64,000 nucleotides of DNA. It comes from Flavobacterium xinjiangense (GTDB lineage Bacteria; Bacteroidota; Bacteroidia; Flavobacteriales; Flavobacteriaceae). The stretch spans positions 166,311 through 230,310 of the forward strand of contig NZ_FRCL01000001.1 of the NCBI RefSeq assembly GCF_900142885.1, read 5' to 3'. How positions within the stretch are numbered: the first letter of the stretch is position 1; each line of letters starts with the position of its first letter. This document shows, piece after piece, positions 1 through 8,516 of this stretch. The translations under genes and the position numbers were made by a program. The notes below the pieces were generated by a model, which was not told the DNA's origin, made no database searches, and worked only from the letters and a program-made list of their open reading frames with translations.

Positions 1-92
1 ATCATCTTTTTTGGTTTCAGTTGAGAATTATAAGCTAAAATACCATTTTTAAAGCAATTCGCAACATGGATGTGAAATGAATGCAATTCCAT
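1..92 (-). CDS. Possible 5' end of a gene leaving the window at the left edge
   Basis: An open frame starts at an ATG (bases 92-90) and continues off the left edge without a stop (about 30 codons, beginning MELHSFHIHVANCFKNG). I do not recognise it. It is short enough to be chance, and it has no clear -7 box. Sequence to the left of the window would settle it. Confidence 0.2.
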   Translation of the reverse strand, partial: MELHSFHIHVANCFKNGILAYNSQLKPKKM

Positions 93-233
93 ATATTGAG
101 AATTACTTCACCTTTACAATTTTTATATATATTTGTTTTGAACAAAACGGACAGTTCTACACAAAAACAGATAACTATATAAGATTGATTATCAGGCATG
201 TGAAATTGTACAAACAATATTAAAAACCTATAA

Positions 234-1349
234 ATGAATAAAAACAACCTTCTCAACGATATACTAGATAATAAAAAGAAAGTGCTCGAATTAATAATTA
301 TTTCAATTATATTAGGAATTGGTGTGAGTTTTATAAGTTCAAGTTTATTTGATTACTTACAAATTGAAAATAATAATGCGCTGTGCTTATCAATTGGTCT
401 TTTCTTAACATTAGTTAGTTTAATTTACTTTACATATAGCTTATTCGGGAAGAGAATATTTGACAAAGAAATTAATGGATTTTTCCTAGTGGACAGAGAA
501 AACGAAAGCCTTATAGATATCGACAATTATTATTACTCAAACAAAATTTATCAATATCTTAATTCCGCACGAATAGAAGACTCAGCTATTGACAAAAAAT
601 GGTTGAAAACTAACTTTGGAAATATTGATAGTGAAAGAAATAACATCTTACCAATCGTTCAGGAAATTTCTGAATATTATTTTTTAGAAAGCCTGTCAAC
701 GCATTTATCAGAATTTTTCAACAGCACTCAATTTGACAAAAACAGACTAAAGATATATGAAAGAAATGATATTCCTGATATACTTTTAAGTAATCAATTT
801 TTAGAATTATTTTCAAAGCCAATGCACCAAAGAGCTACTTTCATAGATGACGAAACGAATAACTCAGTTACATCATTTACAAGAGGAGACATTGAAGGTA
901 AGGTTACATCAAGCTATAAAAATGGTGTAATGTTTAAACATTTTCATTTAGTTTTACCTAACGAAAGTAAACTATTAAGAAAGAACAATTCAACAATTAT
1001 TATTAAAAACAAGCGATTTAAGATTACTGTTAGAACTCTTGTTAGTGGTGTCAACACCTACATCCCAGTTGAATTCAGAGAACTCTATTTAGGTTTAGAT
1101 AAATATGATAAAAACCCTGCCTTCGTAACAACATATAGAATTAATATTGAATTTAATAAATTTTCTTTTCTCAAATCATCAAGTTGGGCATATTATAAGT
1201 GGGTAGACTCTTTTTTATATAGATTAGAGAAAAACGTATCCGAGAAATATTATTTTAATACTCAAATTGAATGGGACAAAATTTATCCAATCATAAAAGC
1301 ATTACAGGTAAAAAGCACAAAAAAACCAACTATTAAATCGGTTAAATAA
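234..1349 (+). CDS. Hypothetical protein with two N-terminal membrane segments
   Basis: A 371-residue protein of unknown function. Two hydrophobic segments (about residues 18-36 and 49-68) form an N-terminal hairpin, followed by a roughly 300-residue soluble region rich in Asn, Lys, Tyr and Phe. I see no catalytic motif or repeat. The coding sequence is more AT-rich than the housekeeping genes nearby, as expected of an accessory gene. It stands alone, ahead of a separate GNAT gene. It might be an effector-type membrane protein, but nothing in the sequence assigns a role. Confidence 0.75.
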   Translation: MNKNNLLNDILDNKKKVLELIIISIILGIGVSFISSSLFDYLQIENNNALCLSIGLFLTLVSLIYFTYSLFGKRIFDKEINGFFLVDRENESLIDIDNYYYSNKIYQYLNSARIEDSAIDKKWLKTNFGNIDSERNNILPIVQEISEYYFLESLSTHLSEFFNSTQFDKNRLKIYERNDIPDILLSNQFLELFSKPMHQRATFIDDETNNSVTSFTRGDIEGKVTSSYKNGVMFKHFHLVLPNESKLLRKNNSTIIIKNKRFKITVRTLVSGVNTYIPVEFRELYLGLDKYDKNPAFVTTYRINIEFNKFSFLKSSSWAYYKWVDSFLYRLEKNVSEKYYFNTQIEWDKIYPIIKALQVKSTKKPTIKSVK

Positions 1350-1380
1350 CACAATATTTTAGGGAATCTTGTTGTTTTTA

Positions 1381-1455
1381 AAGATCATCATTACCACTAA
1401 CAATTTTATAATAATCTTCAAGAAATTCGTTAGATTTTTCACGATTACTCGCTAC
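1381..1455 (-). pseudogene. Possible remnant C-terminus of a lost gene
   Basis: The minus strand encodes an uninterrupted, coding-looking tail (LVASNREKSNEFLEDYYKIV, then SGNDDL and a stop). It has no start, and the frame is closed by a stop just upstream inside the hairpin at 1461-1488. It could be the end of a deleted gene. At 25 codons, chance is a real alternative. Confidence 0.2.
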
Positions 1456-1460
1456 TAGAA

Positions 1461-1488
1461 AGCTTCAGAGAAATCTGAAGCTTTTTTT
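1461..1488 (+). terminator. Rho-independent terminator
   Basis: Perfect 9-bp stem AGCTTCAGA/TCTGAAGCT with a GAAA tetraloop followed by six T. It lies 111 bp downstream of the two-TM hypothetical gene and ahead of the GNAT gene, separating the two transcripts. Confidence 0.8.
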
Positions 1489-1546
1489 ATGCAACAAACT
1501 TAAGGTTGAGACGTTACTAATAATTGAACGGTACAAAACATCCAAA

Positions 1547-2047
1547 ATGAAATTACCTCCCTACGACTTTTATCCAAGCATTTCAGACGAAAAAATAGTG
1601 TTGCGTCAAATTCTGGCTTCAGACATCCAAGACGTTGTAGAAATTTCATTTTACGACTCCATTCAAGCAAAGACAATTGAAGAAGCAACTGAAATGCTAA
1701 AGAAAATTGATATAGATTATGAGTCCGGTAATTCTATTCATTGGGGCATTGTAGACAAAGTGACAAATAATATTGTAGGGACTTGCGGTTATTATCGTGG
1801 CCTTGATAAAGGAATTGGTGAACTTGGTTGTGTTTTATTACCTCAATATAAAGGACAAGGTTTTATGTCGCTTGCCATGCAATTGGCCCTAAACTTCGGA
1901 CTGGACACAATAGGGATAAAAAGTGTTAAGGCAATTACAACTATACAAAACGAGAAAGCAATACAACTTCTTAAAAGACTGAACTTTATTAAAATTGCTA
2001 ACTTACAAGACAACGAGATTGAATATGAACTAAAGCTGAAAGTGTAA
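1547..2047 (+). CDS. GNAT family N-acetyltransferase (RimJ/RimL-like)
   Basis: A 166-residue single-domain GNAT acetyltransferase that would transfer acetyl from acetyl-CoA to an unknown amine. The opening (KIVLRQILASDIQDV, about residues 16-30) is typical of the RimJ/RimL branch. The acetyl-CoA pyrophosphate loop is visible as QYKGQGFMSLAM around residues 100-111, and the late Asn-rich strand/helix (TIQNEKAIQLLKRLNF) follows. There is no signal peptide, so it is cytoplasmic. The substrate cannot be told from sequence. It stands alone between two terminator-like hairpins. Confidence 0.88.
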   Translation: MKLPPYDFYPSISDEKIVLRQILASDIQDVVEISFYDSIQAKTIEEATEMLKKIDIDYESGNSIHWGIVDKVTNNIVGTCGYYRGLDKGIGELGCVLLPQYKGQGFMSLAMQLALNFGLDTIGIKSVKAITTIQNEKAIQLLKRLNFIKIANLQDNEIEYELKLKV

Positions 2048-2139
2048 TAGCAGAAATTTGGATCGTATCAAATTATAATTAGTCTGCATTCTGTTCAAAA
2101 CCTGTTATAAAAATAAAGCTACTTTTAAGTATTATTCAA

Positions 2140-2176
2140 CAAAAAAGCCTGTAAGGTATAAATACTTTACAGGCTT
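2140..2176 (-). terminator. Terminator of the LRR protein gene
   Basis: The arms AAGCCTGTAAGGTAT (2145-2159) and ATACTTTACAGGCTT (2162-2176) pair along 15 positions with one G-T wobble. On the minus strand the stem is followed by a run of T. It lies about 90 bp past the LRR stop codon. Confidence 0.75.
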
Positions 2177-2264
2177 CAAACAACTAAATTAATTAAAACT
2201 TACTTAAAAAAACTAAAAATTATTAAATCTAATTACTACGAAAACAAGGTTATTTTAACTTCTA

Positions 2265-3119
2265 CTAATCTTCGGAAACGATCGCTTTATTTTTATCTTG
2301 ATTTACATCTAATAAAACTGTCGCACCATTATTATTCAACATAGTCATATTTAGGGTATCTAACTGCGCCAAGTTTTTGGACACTTTTCCGTAAAACATA
2401 TTATACGAAATATTCATTTCCTTCAAATTATTCAATTTCCCAAGCTCCACTGGAACTTCTCCAATCATTTTATTGTCAAATAAACTTAGGTTCTCAAGAG
2501 ACTTCAAATTTGCAATTTCAGGTCCTAATTCACCAATAAGTTTATTACTGTTTAAAAGCAATGTTTTCAATGATATCACACTATATAATGAACTTGGTAT
2601 CTGACCGGTAATTTCATTATTAAATAAAGAAAGAACTTCTAAATTTTTCAAGTTTCCTATTTGTTCAGGCAGTTCACCTGAAAGACCGTTCATATATAAT
2701 GCTAACTCTTGCAATTTATTCATTTCACAAACAGAGACCGGAATAGCTCCTGTTAAACTATTAAATGAGATATCTAGTATTTTAAGTTCTTTTAAATTCC
2801 CAACAATTGAAGGTATTTCTCCAGATAAATGGTTTTTATGCAAATCTAATTCTTGCAAACTAACAAGCTCAGCAATATCATAAGGAATTTCGCCAACCAA
2901 ATTATTATTGGCCAAATTTAGTGAAACCACTTTTTCATCTTGCAATTTAACTCCATACCAAGTAGAAACGGGCTTTGATAAATCCCATTTTGTTACCCAC
3001 TGACTTCCATTTGTTTTTTCGTATAATTTCACTAATGCATTTCTCTCTGAAGGTGCAACATTAGCCAATATCGAAAAGGAAAACAAAAGGGTAAAAAATA
3101 GAGTAGTTATATTTTTCAT
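2265..3119 (-). CDS. Secreted leucine-rich repeat protein (plant-type LRR)
   Basis: 284 residues. A Sec signal peptide (about residues 1-19) is followed by a capping region with the Trp-rich pattern (residues 23-62, including WVTKWD and STWYGV) seen in LRRNT_2-type proteins. About eight 24-residue repeats follow with the plant-specific consensus LxxLxLxxNxLxGxIP, around residues 65-250. Such proteins are normally binding scaffolds at the cell surface. The protein ends in a short acidic tail, with no T9SS C-terminal sorting domain and no lipobox, so its final location is uncertain. A terminator lies downstream and the gene is monocistronic. Confidence 0.85.
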   Translation of the reverse strand: MKNITTLFFTLLFSFSILANVAPSERNALVKLYEKTNGSQWVTKWDLSKPVSTWYGVKLQDEKVVSLNLANNNLVGEIPYDIAELVSLQELDLHKNHLSGEIPSIVGNLKELKILDISFNSLTGAIPVSVCEMNKLQELALYMNGLSGELPEQIGNLKNLEVLSLFNNEITGQIPSSLYSVISLKTLLLNSNKLIGELGPEIANLKSLENLSLFDNKMIGEVPVELGKLNNLKEMNISYNMFYGKVSKNLAQLDTLNMTMLNNNGATVLLDVNQDKNKAIVSED

Positions 3120-3264
3120 AAGTAGAAATTTTAACTTTTTACATATCTAAATTTACATACTTTTCAACTCAACGACAAATATAATCGACGAAATACACGT
3201 AATCATAAATTATATCACCGAATTTCCTACAAAATTATAAATATTTTTCTATAATAAAATTTAT

Positions 3265-3272
3265 TATATTTG
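3265..3272 (+). promoter_or_regulatory. -7 box of the DUF1761 gene
   Basis: TATATTTG matches the Bacteroidota consensus TAnnTTTG and lies 26 bp before the DUF1761 start codon. Confidence 0.5.
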
Positions 3273-3298
3273 ATTAACTAACCTTTAAAATCAATTTT

Positions 3299-3781
3299 AT
3301 GGAAATGAATTTTTATGCTCTATTAGTTGCGGCTTTTTCAACGCTTGTTGTTGGATTTATTTGGTATAACCCAAAAGTGTTTGGAACAATCTGGATGAAA
3401 GAATCTGGAATGACCGAAGAAAAAATGAAAGGAAGCAATATGCTTCTTACTTTTGGAGTATCATTTATTTATGCCTTGTTAATCAGTTTTATGCTGCAAA
3501 TCATCACGATCCATCAAACTGGCGCTTTAGGAATGGTGGGAGGAGATGCCAGCATTGCCAAACCTTCTTATGCCGCTTTTATGGCAGATTATGGAATGGC
3601 TTTTAGAACCTTCCAACATGGTGCTTTGCACGGATTTTTGGCAGGATTATTTTTAGCCCTACCATTAATTGGAACAAATGCACTCTACGAAAGAAGAAGT
3701 TTTAAATATACGCTGGTAACTGGAGGTTTCTGGATAGTATGTTTTATGATTATGGGCGGGATTATTTGCGCCTGGAAATAA
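3299..3781 (+). CDS. DUF1761 domain-containing membrane protein
   Basis: 160 residues with four hydrophobic segments (about 5-25, 50-70, 108-128 and 138-158), an integral inner-membrane protein. The N-terminal pattern with GFIWYNPKVFGTIW matches the DUF1761 family, which has no established function. The length fits the family. It has its own -7 box and a strong hairpin terminator, so it is transcribed alone. Confidence 0.85.
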   Translation: MEMNFYALLVAAFSTLVVGFIWYNPKVFGTIWMKESGMTEEKMKGSNMLLTFGVSFIYALLISFMLQIITIHQTGALGMVGGDASIAKPSYAAFMADYGMAFRTFQHGALHGFLAGLFLALPLIGTNALYERRSFKYTLVTGGFWIVCFMIMGGIICAWK

Positions 3782-3796
3782 AAAAATAGTTAAAGT

Positions 3797-3834
3797 AATC
3801 TCGTGCTCTTTTTGCAAGAGGACGAGATTTTTTA
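3797..3834. terminator. Bidirectional terminator between convergent genes
   Basis: AATCTCGT pairs with ACGAGATT, with an inner CTCTT/AAGAG stem, followed by six T. It sits between the convergent DUF1761 and FAD/Fe-S dehydrogenase genes. Confidence 0.75.
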
Positions 3835-3886
3835 TTTGTACTACTTATAGTTTTGTTGATCAAAAATCATATATCAGCAATTTTTA

Positions 3887-6805
3887 TTATCTTAATGCTT
3901 TATACAAAATCTCCACAGGATGCAGAGCCTCTCTACCTGTACCATCAGAAATTTGATGACGGCAACTGGTACCTGACGCAGAAATTAAAGTTGTTGTTTC
4001 TTCGGTTCTAATTGTAGGGAACAAAACGAGTTCTCCAATATTCATAGAAATTTCATAATGCTCTTTTTCATACCCAAAAGACCCCGCCATACCACAACAG
4101 CCGCTTGGAATATTTAAAACTTTATAATTTACAGGAAGAGATAATATTTTTTTTAATGGCACCAATGATGACAATGCTTTTTGAAAACAATGCCCATGCA
4201 TCCTAATACGCTCTTCATTGTCAGTAAACAAATTTGATGTAATTCTGCCTGCGTCTGTTTCGTTTGCTAAAAACTCCTCTATCAAAAACGTGCGCTTCGC
4301 TATTTCTTGCGCTTTTATTTTTAAACTCCCTCTGCACAAATCTTGATATTCATCTCTAAAAGTTAAAATAGCCGATGGTTCTATTCCTATCAAAAAAGCA
4401 TTATCGGGCAAATTTTGACTAACAGAGACTACGTTTTTCTCGGCAATTTCTCGGGCTTTTTTTACCATACCTTTTGATAGGTACGTTCTTCCGCTGATTC
4501 CTATTGATGGAATTTCTACCTTATAACCTAACCGATTTAGTAATTTAACCGCAGTCTGACCAATAGCAACATCGTAATAATTCAAAAATTCGTCGTTGTA
4601 CAAGTACACGGTTGGTTTATCAAAATTTCCTGCCTGTGAATAGGTTTTCATCCATTTTGAAAAGGTAATTTTGTGCATCATTGGCAAATTACGTTCGGTA
4701 GAAAAACCGGTCATTTTCTTTATTACAGTTCCAACAAAACCTTTTGTAGAAAAATTATAAACTGCCGGAATACTAGAAAATAGTTTATTGATAACTGGTG
4801 TATTACCAATTAATCTTGAACGGAATTTTATTCCGTTTTTATCATAATATTGCTGCAGGGTTTCCGCTTTTAATTTTGCCATATCTACATTCGAAGGACA
4901 TTCAGACTTGCAACCTTTACAACTTAAACACAAATCTAAAACTTCCAACAACGCTTCACTATCAAATTTATTTTCCTTGTCAGAATGGGTTATCGTTTCG
5001 CGTAACATATTGGCTCGAGCACGCGTAGTGTGCTTTTCGTTGCGTGTTGCCATATAACTCGGACACATCGTTCCGCCGCTCTTTTCGGTTTTTCGACAAT
5101 CACCTGATCCGTTGCACATCTCTGCCGCTCGAAGTATCCCATTGTTTTCCGAAAAATCAAAATAAGTTTCAGGCATGGGCGTATCCTGCCCTGCAGTATA
5201 GCGTAACGAAGTATCCATTGGCGGAGTGTCAACAATTTTACCTGGATTAAAGACACCCCATGGATCCCATGTGAATTTTACCTCTTTAAACAGTTGGTAG
5301 ATTTCGTCTCCCAGCATTAATGAGATAAACTCCCCTCTCAATCGTCCGTCCCCGTGTTCGCCACTCAACGATCCTTTGTATTTCTTGACCAAATGGGCAA
5401 TATCTGTGGCAATGGTTCTAAAAAGTGCCGTTCCTTCTTCTGTCTTCAAATCAAGAATTGGACGTAAATGAAGTTCACCCGTTGCTGCATGCGCATAATG
5501 TACGCAGTGCAAATTTCGCAGTTTTAAAATGGCGTTAAAATCTTCTATAAAACCCGGCAAATCATTTACATCAACGGCTGTATCTTCTATTACCGCGACC
5601 GCTTTTGCGTCACCAGGAATATTAGACAATAATCCTAATCCTGCTTTTCTCAAATTCCAAACCTTAACCGTATCTTCTCCAAAAACAATTGGAAAATAAT
5701 TACCCAAATTTTTGGTTCTCATTTGAGCCTCCATTTTGTGGGCTATTTCAATAATTTCTTCCTTGGAATCTCGCAAAAACTCGACTACTAGAATCGCTTT
5801 TGGATCACCTTGCACAAAAAATCTGTTTTTGCTTTGTTCGATATTTTCTTTGGTACAGTCTAAAATATAGTGGTCTATCAACTCTATACTATCAGGTTGA
5901 AATTTTAAAGCTTCCAGATTTGCTATTAAAGATTCGTTGATACTATCAAAATGTATACAAACCAAGCCTGAAAAAGGTTTTAGTGCAGCAACAAGGTTCA
6001 GCTTAATCGCAGTCGAAAAAAATAAGGTCCCCTCCGATCCTGCAATTAATTTACAGAAATTGAATTTTTCCGTAAAGTTCCCAAATGGCATACTATCCCC
6101 CAATAAATCAAGCGCATAACCAGTATTGCGACGTGGAATAGATTTTTTTGGATAGTTCTCATCAAATAATTTTCTGTTCCCTTCATTTGACAATATCGTT
6201 TTTGCCTGAAGGTAAATATTCTGCTCCAGCTGGCTTACTACATTAATACCATTGCATTTATCTTCAAATTCTTTGTTGGTCAAAGAACCAAATATAACTT
6301 CATTTCCGTCAGCCAAAAAACCTTTAATTTCCAACAAATGTTCTCGTGTTGAACCATAAATTATTGATCTCGCACCACAGGCATTATTCCCAACCATTCC
6401 GCCAATCATGCAGCGATTACTAGTTGATGTTTCAGGCCCAAAAAATAATTGATAGGGCTTCAAATAAAGATTCAACTCATCACGAATGACACCCGGTTGA
6501 ACCCATGCGGTTTTATTGGTTTCGTCTAAGGAAATAATTTTTGTGAAATGTTGAGAAATATCCACCACAATTCCGCTGCCCACTACTTGCCCAGCGAGTG
6601 AGGTACCGGCAGCTCTAGGAATAACACTAACTTTATTTTCTCTGGCAAATTGAATTATCTTCTGAATGTCGTGTTCCGTTGATGGTATTGCCACTGCTAA
6701 TGGCATTTCCCGATAAGCACTAGCATCGGTAGCATATAGCGTACGCATTGTTTTATCAAAAAATAATTTCCCTTCTAATTGACTCGCTAACCTTTGAAGA
6801 TTCAT
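3887..6805 (-). CDS. FAD-binding and Fe-S-binding oxidoreductase, YdiJ-like (probable D-2-hydroxyglutarate dehydrogenase)
   Basis: A 972-residue fusion in the order of the E. coli YdiJ family. An N-terminal FAD_binding_4 (PCMH) domain has the PRAAGTSLAGQVVGSG loop near residues 63-78. Next come an FAD-oxidase C domain with LSGEHGDGRLRGEF, a ferredoxin-like region with two cysteine clusters (about 563-583 and 626-642, the second CLSCKGCKSECP), and C-terminal CCG-type cysteines (GCCGMAGSFGYEKEHYE near residue 902). The family oxidises D-2-hydroxy acids; YdiJ members act on D-2-hydroxyglutarate, while others use D-lactate. The gene follows a DUF1338 gene on the same strand, which favours 2-hydroxyglutarate. 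A hairpin in the 143-bp gap suggests it can also be expressed separately. Confidence 0.85.
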   Translation of the reverse strand: MNLQRLASQLEGKLFFDKTMRTLYATDASAYREMPLAVAIPSTEHDIQKIIQFARENKVSVIPRAAGTSLAGQVVGSGIVVDISQHFTKIISLDETNKTAWVQPGVIRDELNLYLKPYQLFFGPETSTSNRCMIGGMVGNNACGARSIIYGSTREHLLEIKGFLADGNEVIFGSLTNKEFEDKCNGINVVSQLEQNIYLQAKTILSNEGNRKLFDENYPKKSIPRRNTGYALDLLGDSMPFGNFTEKFNFCKLIAGSEGTLFFSTAIKLNLVAALKPFSGLVCIHFDSINESLIANLEALKFQPDSIELIDHYILDCTKENIEQSKNRFFVQGDPKAILVVEFLRDSKEEIIEIAHKMEAQMRTKNLGNYFPIVFGEDTVKVWNLRKAGLGLLSNIPGDAKAVAVIEDTAVDVNDLPGFIEDFNAILKLRNLHCVHYAHAATGELHLRPILDLKTEEGTALFRTIATDIAHLVKKYKGSLSGEHGDGRLRGEFISLMLGDEIYQLFKEVKFTWDPWGVFNPGKIVDTPPMDTSLRYTAGQDTPMPETYFDFSENNGILRAAEMCNGSGDCRKTEKSGGTMCPSYMATRNEKHTTRARANMLRETITHSDKENKFDSEALLEVLDLCLSCKGCKSECPSNVDMAKLKAETLQQYYDKNGIKFRSRLIGNTPVINKLFSSIPAVYNFSTKGFVGTVIKKMTGFSTERNLPMMHKITFSKWMKTYSQAGNFDKPTVYLYNDEFLNYYDVAIGQTAVKLLNRLGYKVEIPSIGISGRTYLSKGMVKKAREIAEKNVVSVSQNLPDNAFLIGIEPSAILTFRDEYQDLCRGSLKIKAQEIAKRTFLIEEFLANETDAGRITSNLFTDNEERIRMHGHCFQKALSSLVPLKKILSLPVNYKVLNIPSGCCGMAGSFGYEKEHYEISMNIGELVLFPTIRTEETTTLISASGTSCRHQISDGTGREALHPVEILYKALR

Positions 6806-6879
6806 TTGGTATTCTTTTTAATTTTCATCAGACCCTTTTAGTGCTAATACTAAAACTGGATAATTGAGTTTTATAATCA

Positions 6880-6912
6880 AAAAAAGTTCTCTTATAAATA
6901 AGAAAACTTTTT
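6880..6912 (-). terminator. Hairpin terminator between the DUF1338 and YdiJ-like genes
   Basis: AAAAAGTTcTCTTAT pairs with ATAAGAaAACTTTTT and is followed on the minus strand by seven T. It would end, or partly attenuate, transcripts leaving the DUF1338 gene before the dehydrogenase gene. Confidence 0.6.
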
Positions 6913-6948
6913 ACTATATCTTTTTACATACAAGCAAAACCTAAGGTT

Positions 6949-7758
6949 TTAACTTTGCAATTTGACATCCGTACTTTCAAATATTTTATCGGCAGAAGAT
7001 GCAACAAATCCTTGGTACAATTCTCCGTTTTCCATTGGATATCGCAGTGCAAATTCATAATAACAAGAAGGTATTTCTTTAGTCCCTTCATCAAATTTAA
7101 TAGCATTTAAATCAGCTAAAGTACTTGATTGTTCTAATAGTTGCGCTGGAGTTCCTTTTATTTCTCCACCAGAAGCATTCATTCTCCAATTGCTTTCTTT
7201 TAGAAATGAATTTAATTCTTCTAAGTTGGAAAAATTTGTCAATGCATTTACATTAATTGTAAAATGGTTTGCTCTAAACCCATATACATACATCCAAGCA
7301 GCATACTCAGATTCATCCAATAAAGTGTTATAGGTTTCAAATGAATTTGCATTCCAAACCGCGCCACTTAAAACTAAATCTTCCTTTTCAAAAACACTTT
7401 GATCACAAGAATCCAAAAGTTCTTTAACAGATAATTGCAACTCCTCTGAACATTTTTCTAATTCTAACTCTGAAATAAAAATTCTAGGAGCAGTATTATC
7501 TGTCGCATGTTCATAATGCCTTGCAAACAATTTTTTTGATTCAAAAACATATTCACCTTTCGATACATATCCAGCTTTTACAAATGGTTTTTCTAGTACG
7601 GCAATATTCACGCGCGCATCATTAAACGTCCTGATCGCAATATGATCGTTTTCAATTTTCTCACCTTTTTCTTCTAATAGGGAGTGAATTTTCTTGGCTG
7701 ACGGGGTAATACTAGTGTACTGTTCCCATAATTTCGATAGTAAAAGATCTTTATTCAT
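6949..7758 (-). CDS. DUF1338 family protein, probable 2-oxoadipate dioxygenase/decarboxylase
   Basis: 269 residues from the ATG at 7758. An upstream in-frame start would add ten hydrophobic residues that overlap the promoter, so I reject it. The protein is a short DUF1338 member. The family (HglS in Pseudomonas putida) is a non-haem Fe(II) enzyme converting 2-oxoadipate to D-2-hydroxyglutarate and CO2 in lysine breakdown. H39 and R43 (NDHIAIRTF) match the His-x3-Arg metal/substrate pair. A second candidate ligand is the His of GFRANHFTINVN, and the Glu of YYEFALRYP is a candidate third. It is shorter than HglS (about 270 against 460 residues). The neighbouring YdiJ-like dehydrogenase and divergent Lrp regulator support the role. 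Confidence 0.8.
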   Translation of the reverse strand: MNKDLLLSKLWEQYTSITPSAKKIHSLLEEKGEKIENDHIAIRTFNDARVNIAVLEKPFVKAGYVSKGEYVFESKKLFARHYEHATDNTAPRIFISELELEKCSEELQLSVKELLDSCDQSVFEKEDLVLSGAVWNANSFETYNTLLDESEYAAWMYVYGFRANHFTINVNALTNFSNLEELNSFLKESNWRMNASGGEIKGTPAQLLEQSSTLADLNAIKFDEGTKEIPSCYYEFALRYPMENGELYQGFVASSADKIFESTDVKLQS

Positions 7759-7787
7759 GATGCTAATATTGATTAGTAAATATGACA

Positions 7788-7795
7788 CAAATTTA
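7788..7795 (-). promoter_or_regulatory. -7 box of the DUF1338 gene
   Basis: TAAATTTG on the minus strand fits TAnnTTTG and lies 29 bp before the ATG at 7758. It overlaps the region of the longer alternative start. Confidence 0.55.
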
Positions 7796-7811
7796 CCTAC
7801 TATATAACTAC

Positions 7812-7873
7812 ATTTACACTATATAAGCATTTTTATAAATTTTATGACTTTATTACCTGTTTAAAGTGTAAAT
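7812..7873. promoter_or_regulatory. Candidate Lrp/AsnC operator (inverted repeat)
   Basis: ATTTACACT (7812-7820) and AGTGTAAAT (7865-7873) are exact reverse complements. They are 53 bp apart start to start, about five helical turns, midway between the divergent DUF1338 and Lrp-type genes. The right arm overlaps the plus-strand -7 box. TTTAC-like half sites also occur near 7792 and 7884. The spacing suits an Lrp octamer wrapping DNA, but this is inferred only from position. Confidence 0.4.
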
Positions 7874-7876
7874 TTG
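7869..7876 (+). promoter_or_regulatory. -7 box of the Lrp-type regulator
   Basis: TAAATTTG matches TAnnTTTG. It would leave a leader of about 150 nt before the regulator's ATG and overlaps the inverted repeat arm at 7865-7873, which suggests autoregulation. Confidence 0.4.
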
Positions 7877-8034
7877 ACAGTGTATTTACATTTGGTTCAA
7901 TGAATTATAATCAAAACGTTTTTTTCTGTTTTAAAAGGCATCCATTCGTTTGTAAAATATGCCGTTTTAAAACTGATAATTAACCAATATAAAGTCGAAT
8001 TCAATTTTAATTTTCTAATAAAAAAAACAGTGTT

Positions 8035-8508
8035 ATGGCACGAACTAACCGCAATGAAAACATTGATTACATTAACCAACAAATCATCAAGATGCTAAGT
8101 GCAGATGGTAGAATTGCTTATTCTGAAATTGCCAAAGAATTAAAAATTTCCAATTCATTAGTACATCAGCGCATTCGAAAATTACAAGATTCAGGAATCA
8201 TCAGCGGTTTTTCGGTTCAATTAAACCCTAAGGAAATCGGATACGAGACTATTACATACACCGGAATAGCCACTAAAGAAGCTCGATTTGCTTATTCAAT
8301 CGCTGAAAAACTAAAAGAAATACCAGAAGTTGTAGAATGTCATTTTGTATCTGGAAAATACGCACTATTTTTAAAAATTGTAGCTGCCAACAACGAAGAA
8401 TTCAGAAAGGTACTTTATGAACAAATACACAATATTGAAGGTGTTGGCAGCACTGATTCATTCATTTCTTTTGGATCAGCTTTCCAAAAAAATATTTCAT
8501 TATTCTAA
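8035..8508 (+). CDS. Lrp/AsnC family transcriptional regulator
   Basis: 157 residues. An N-terminal winged helix-turn-helix (about residues 10-60, with RIAYSEIAKELKISNSLVHQ) is followed by an alpha/beta RAM ligand-binding domain (about 70-150). Lrp-family proteins sense amino acids and form dimers to hexadecamers. The gene is divergent from the DUF1338/YdiJ-like pair across a 276-bp region holding a perfect inverted repeat, so that pair and itself are the likely targets, with lysine or a lysine catabolite a plausible effector. The effector is an inference. Confidence 0.9.
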   Translation: MARTNRNENIDYINQQIIKMLSADGRIAYSEIAKELKISNSLVHQRIRKLQDSGIISGFSVQLNPKEIGYETITYTGIATKEARFAYSIAEKLKEIPEVVECHFVSGKYALFLKIVAANNEEFRKVLYEQIHNIEGVGSTDSFISFGSAFQKNISLF

Positions 8509-8516
8509 AATATAGC

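Noticed and set aside
35..256. 73-codon minus-strand frame at the left edge
   Set aside because: It overlaps the start of the real gene at 234 and has no promoter or recognisable domain; another frame here (1-92) looks more coding.
7759..7788. Ten-residue N-terminal extension of the DUF1338 protein
   Set aside because: It reaches the -7 box and adds hydrophobic residues foreign to the family; the ATG at 7758 gives the normal start.
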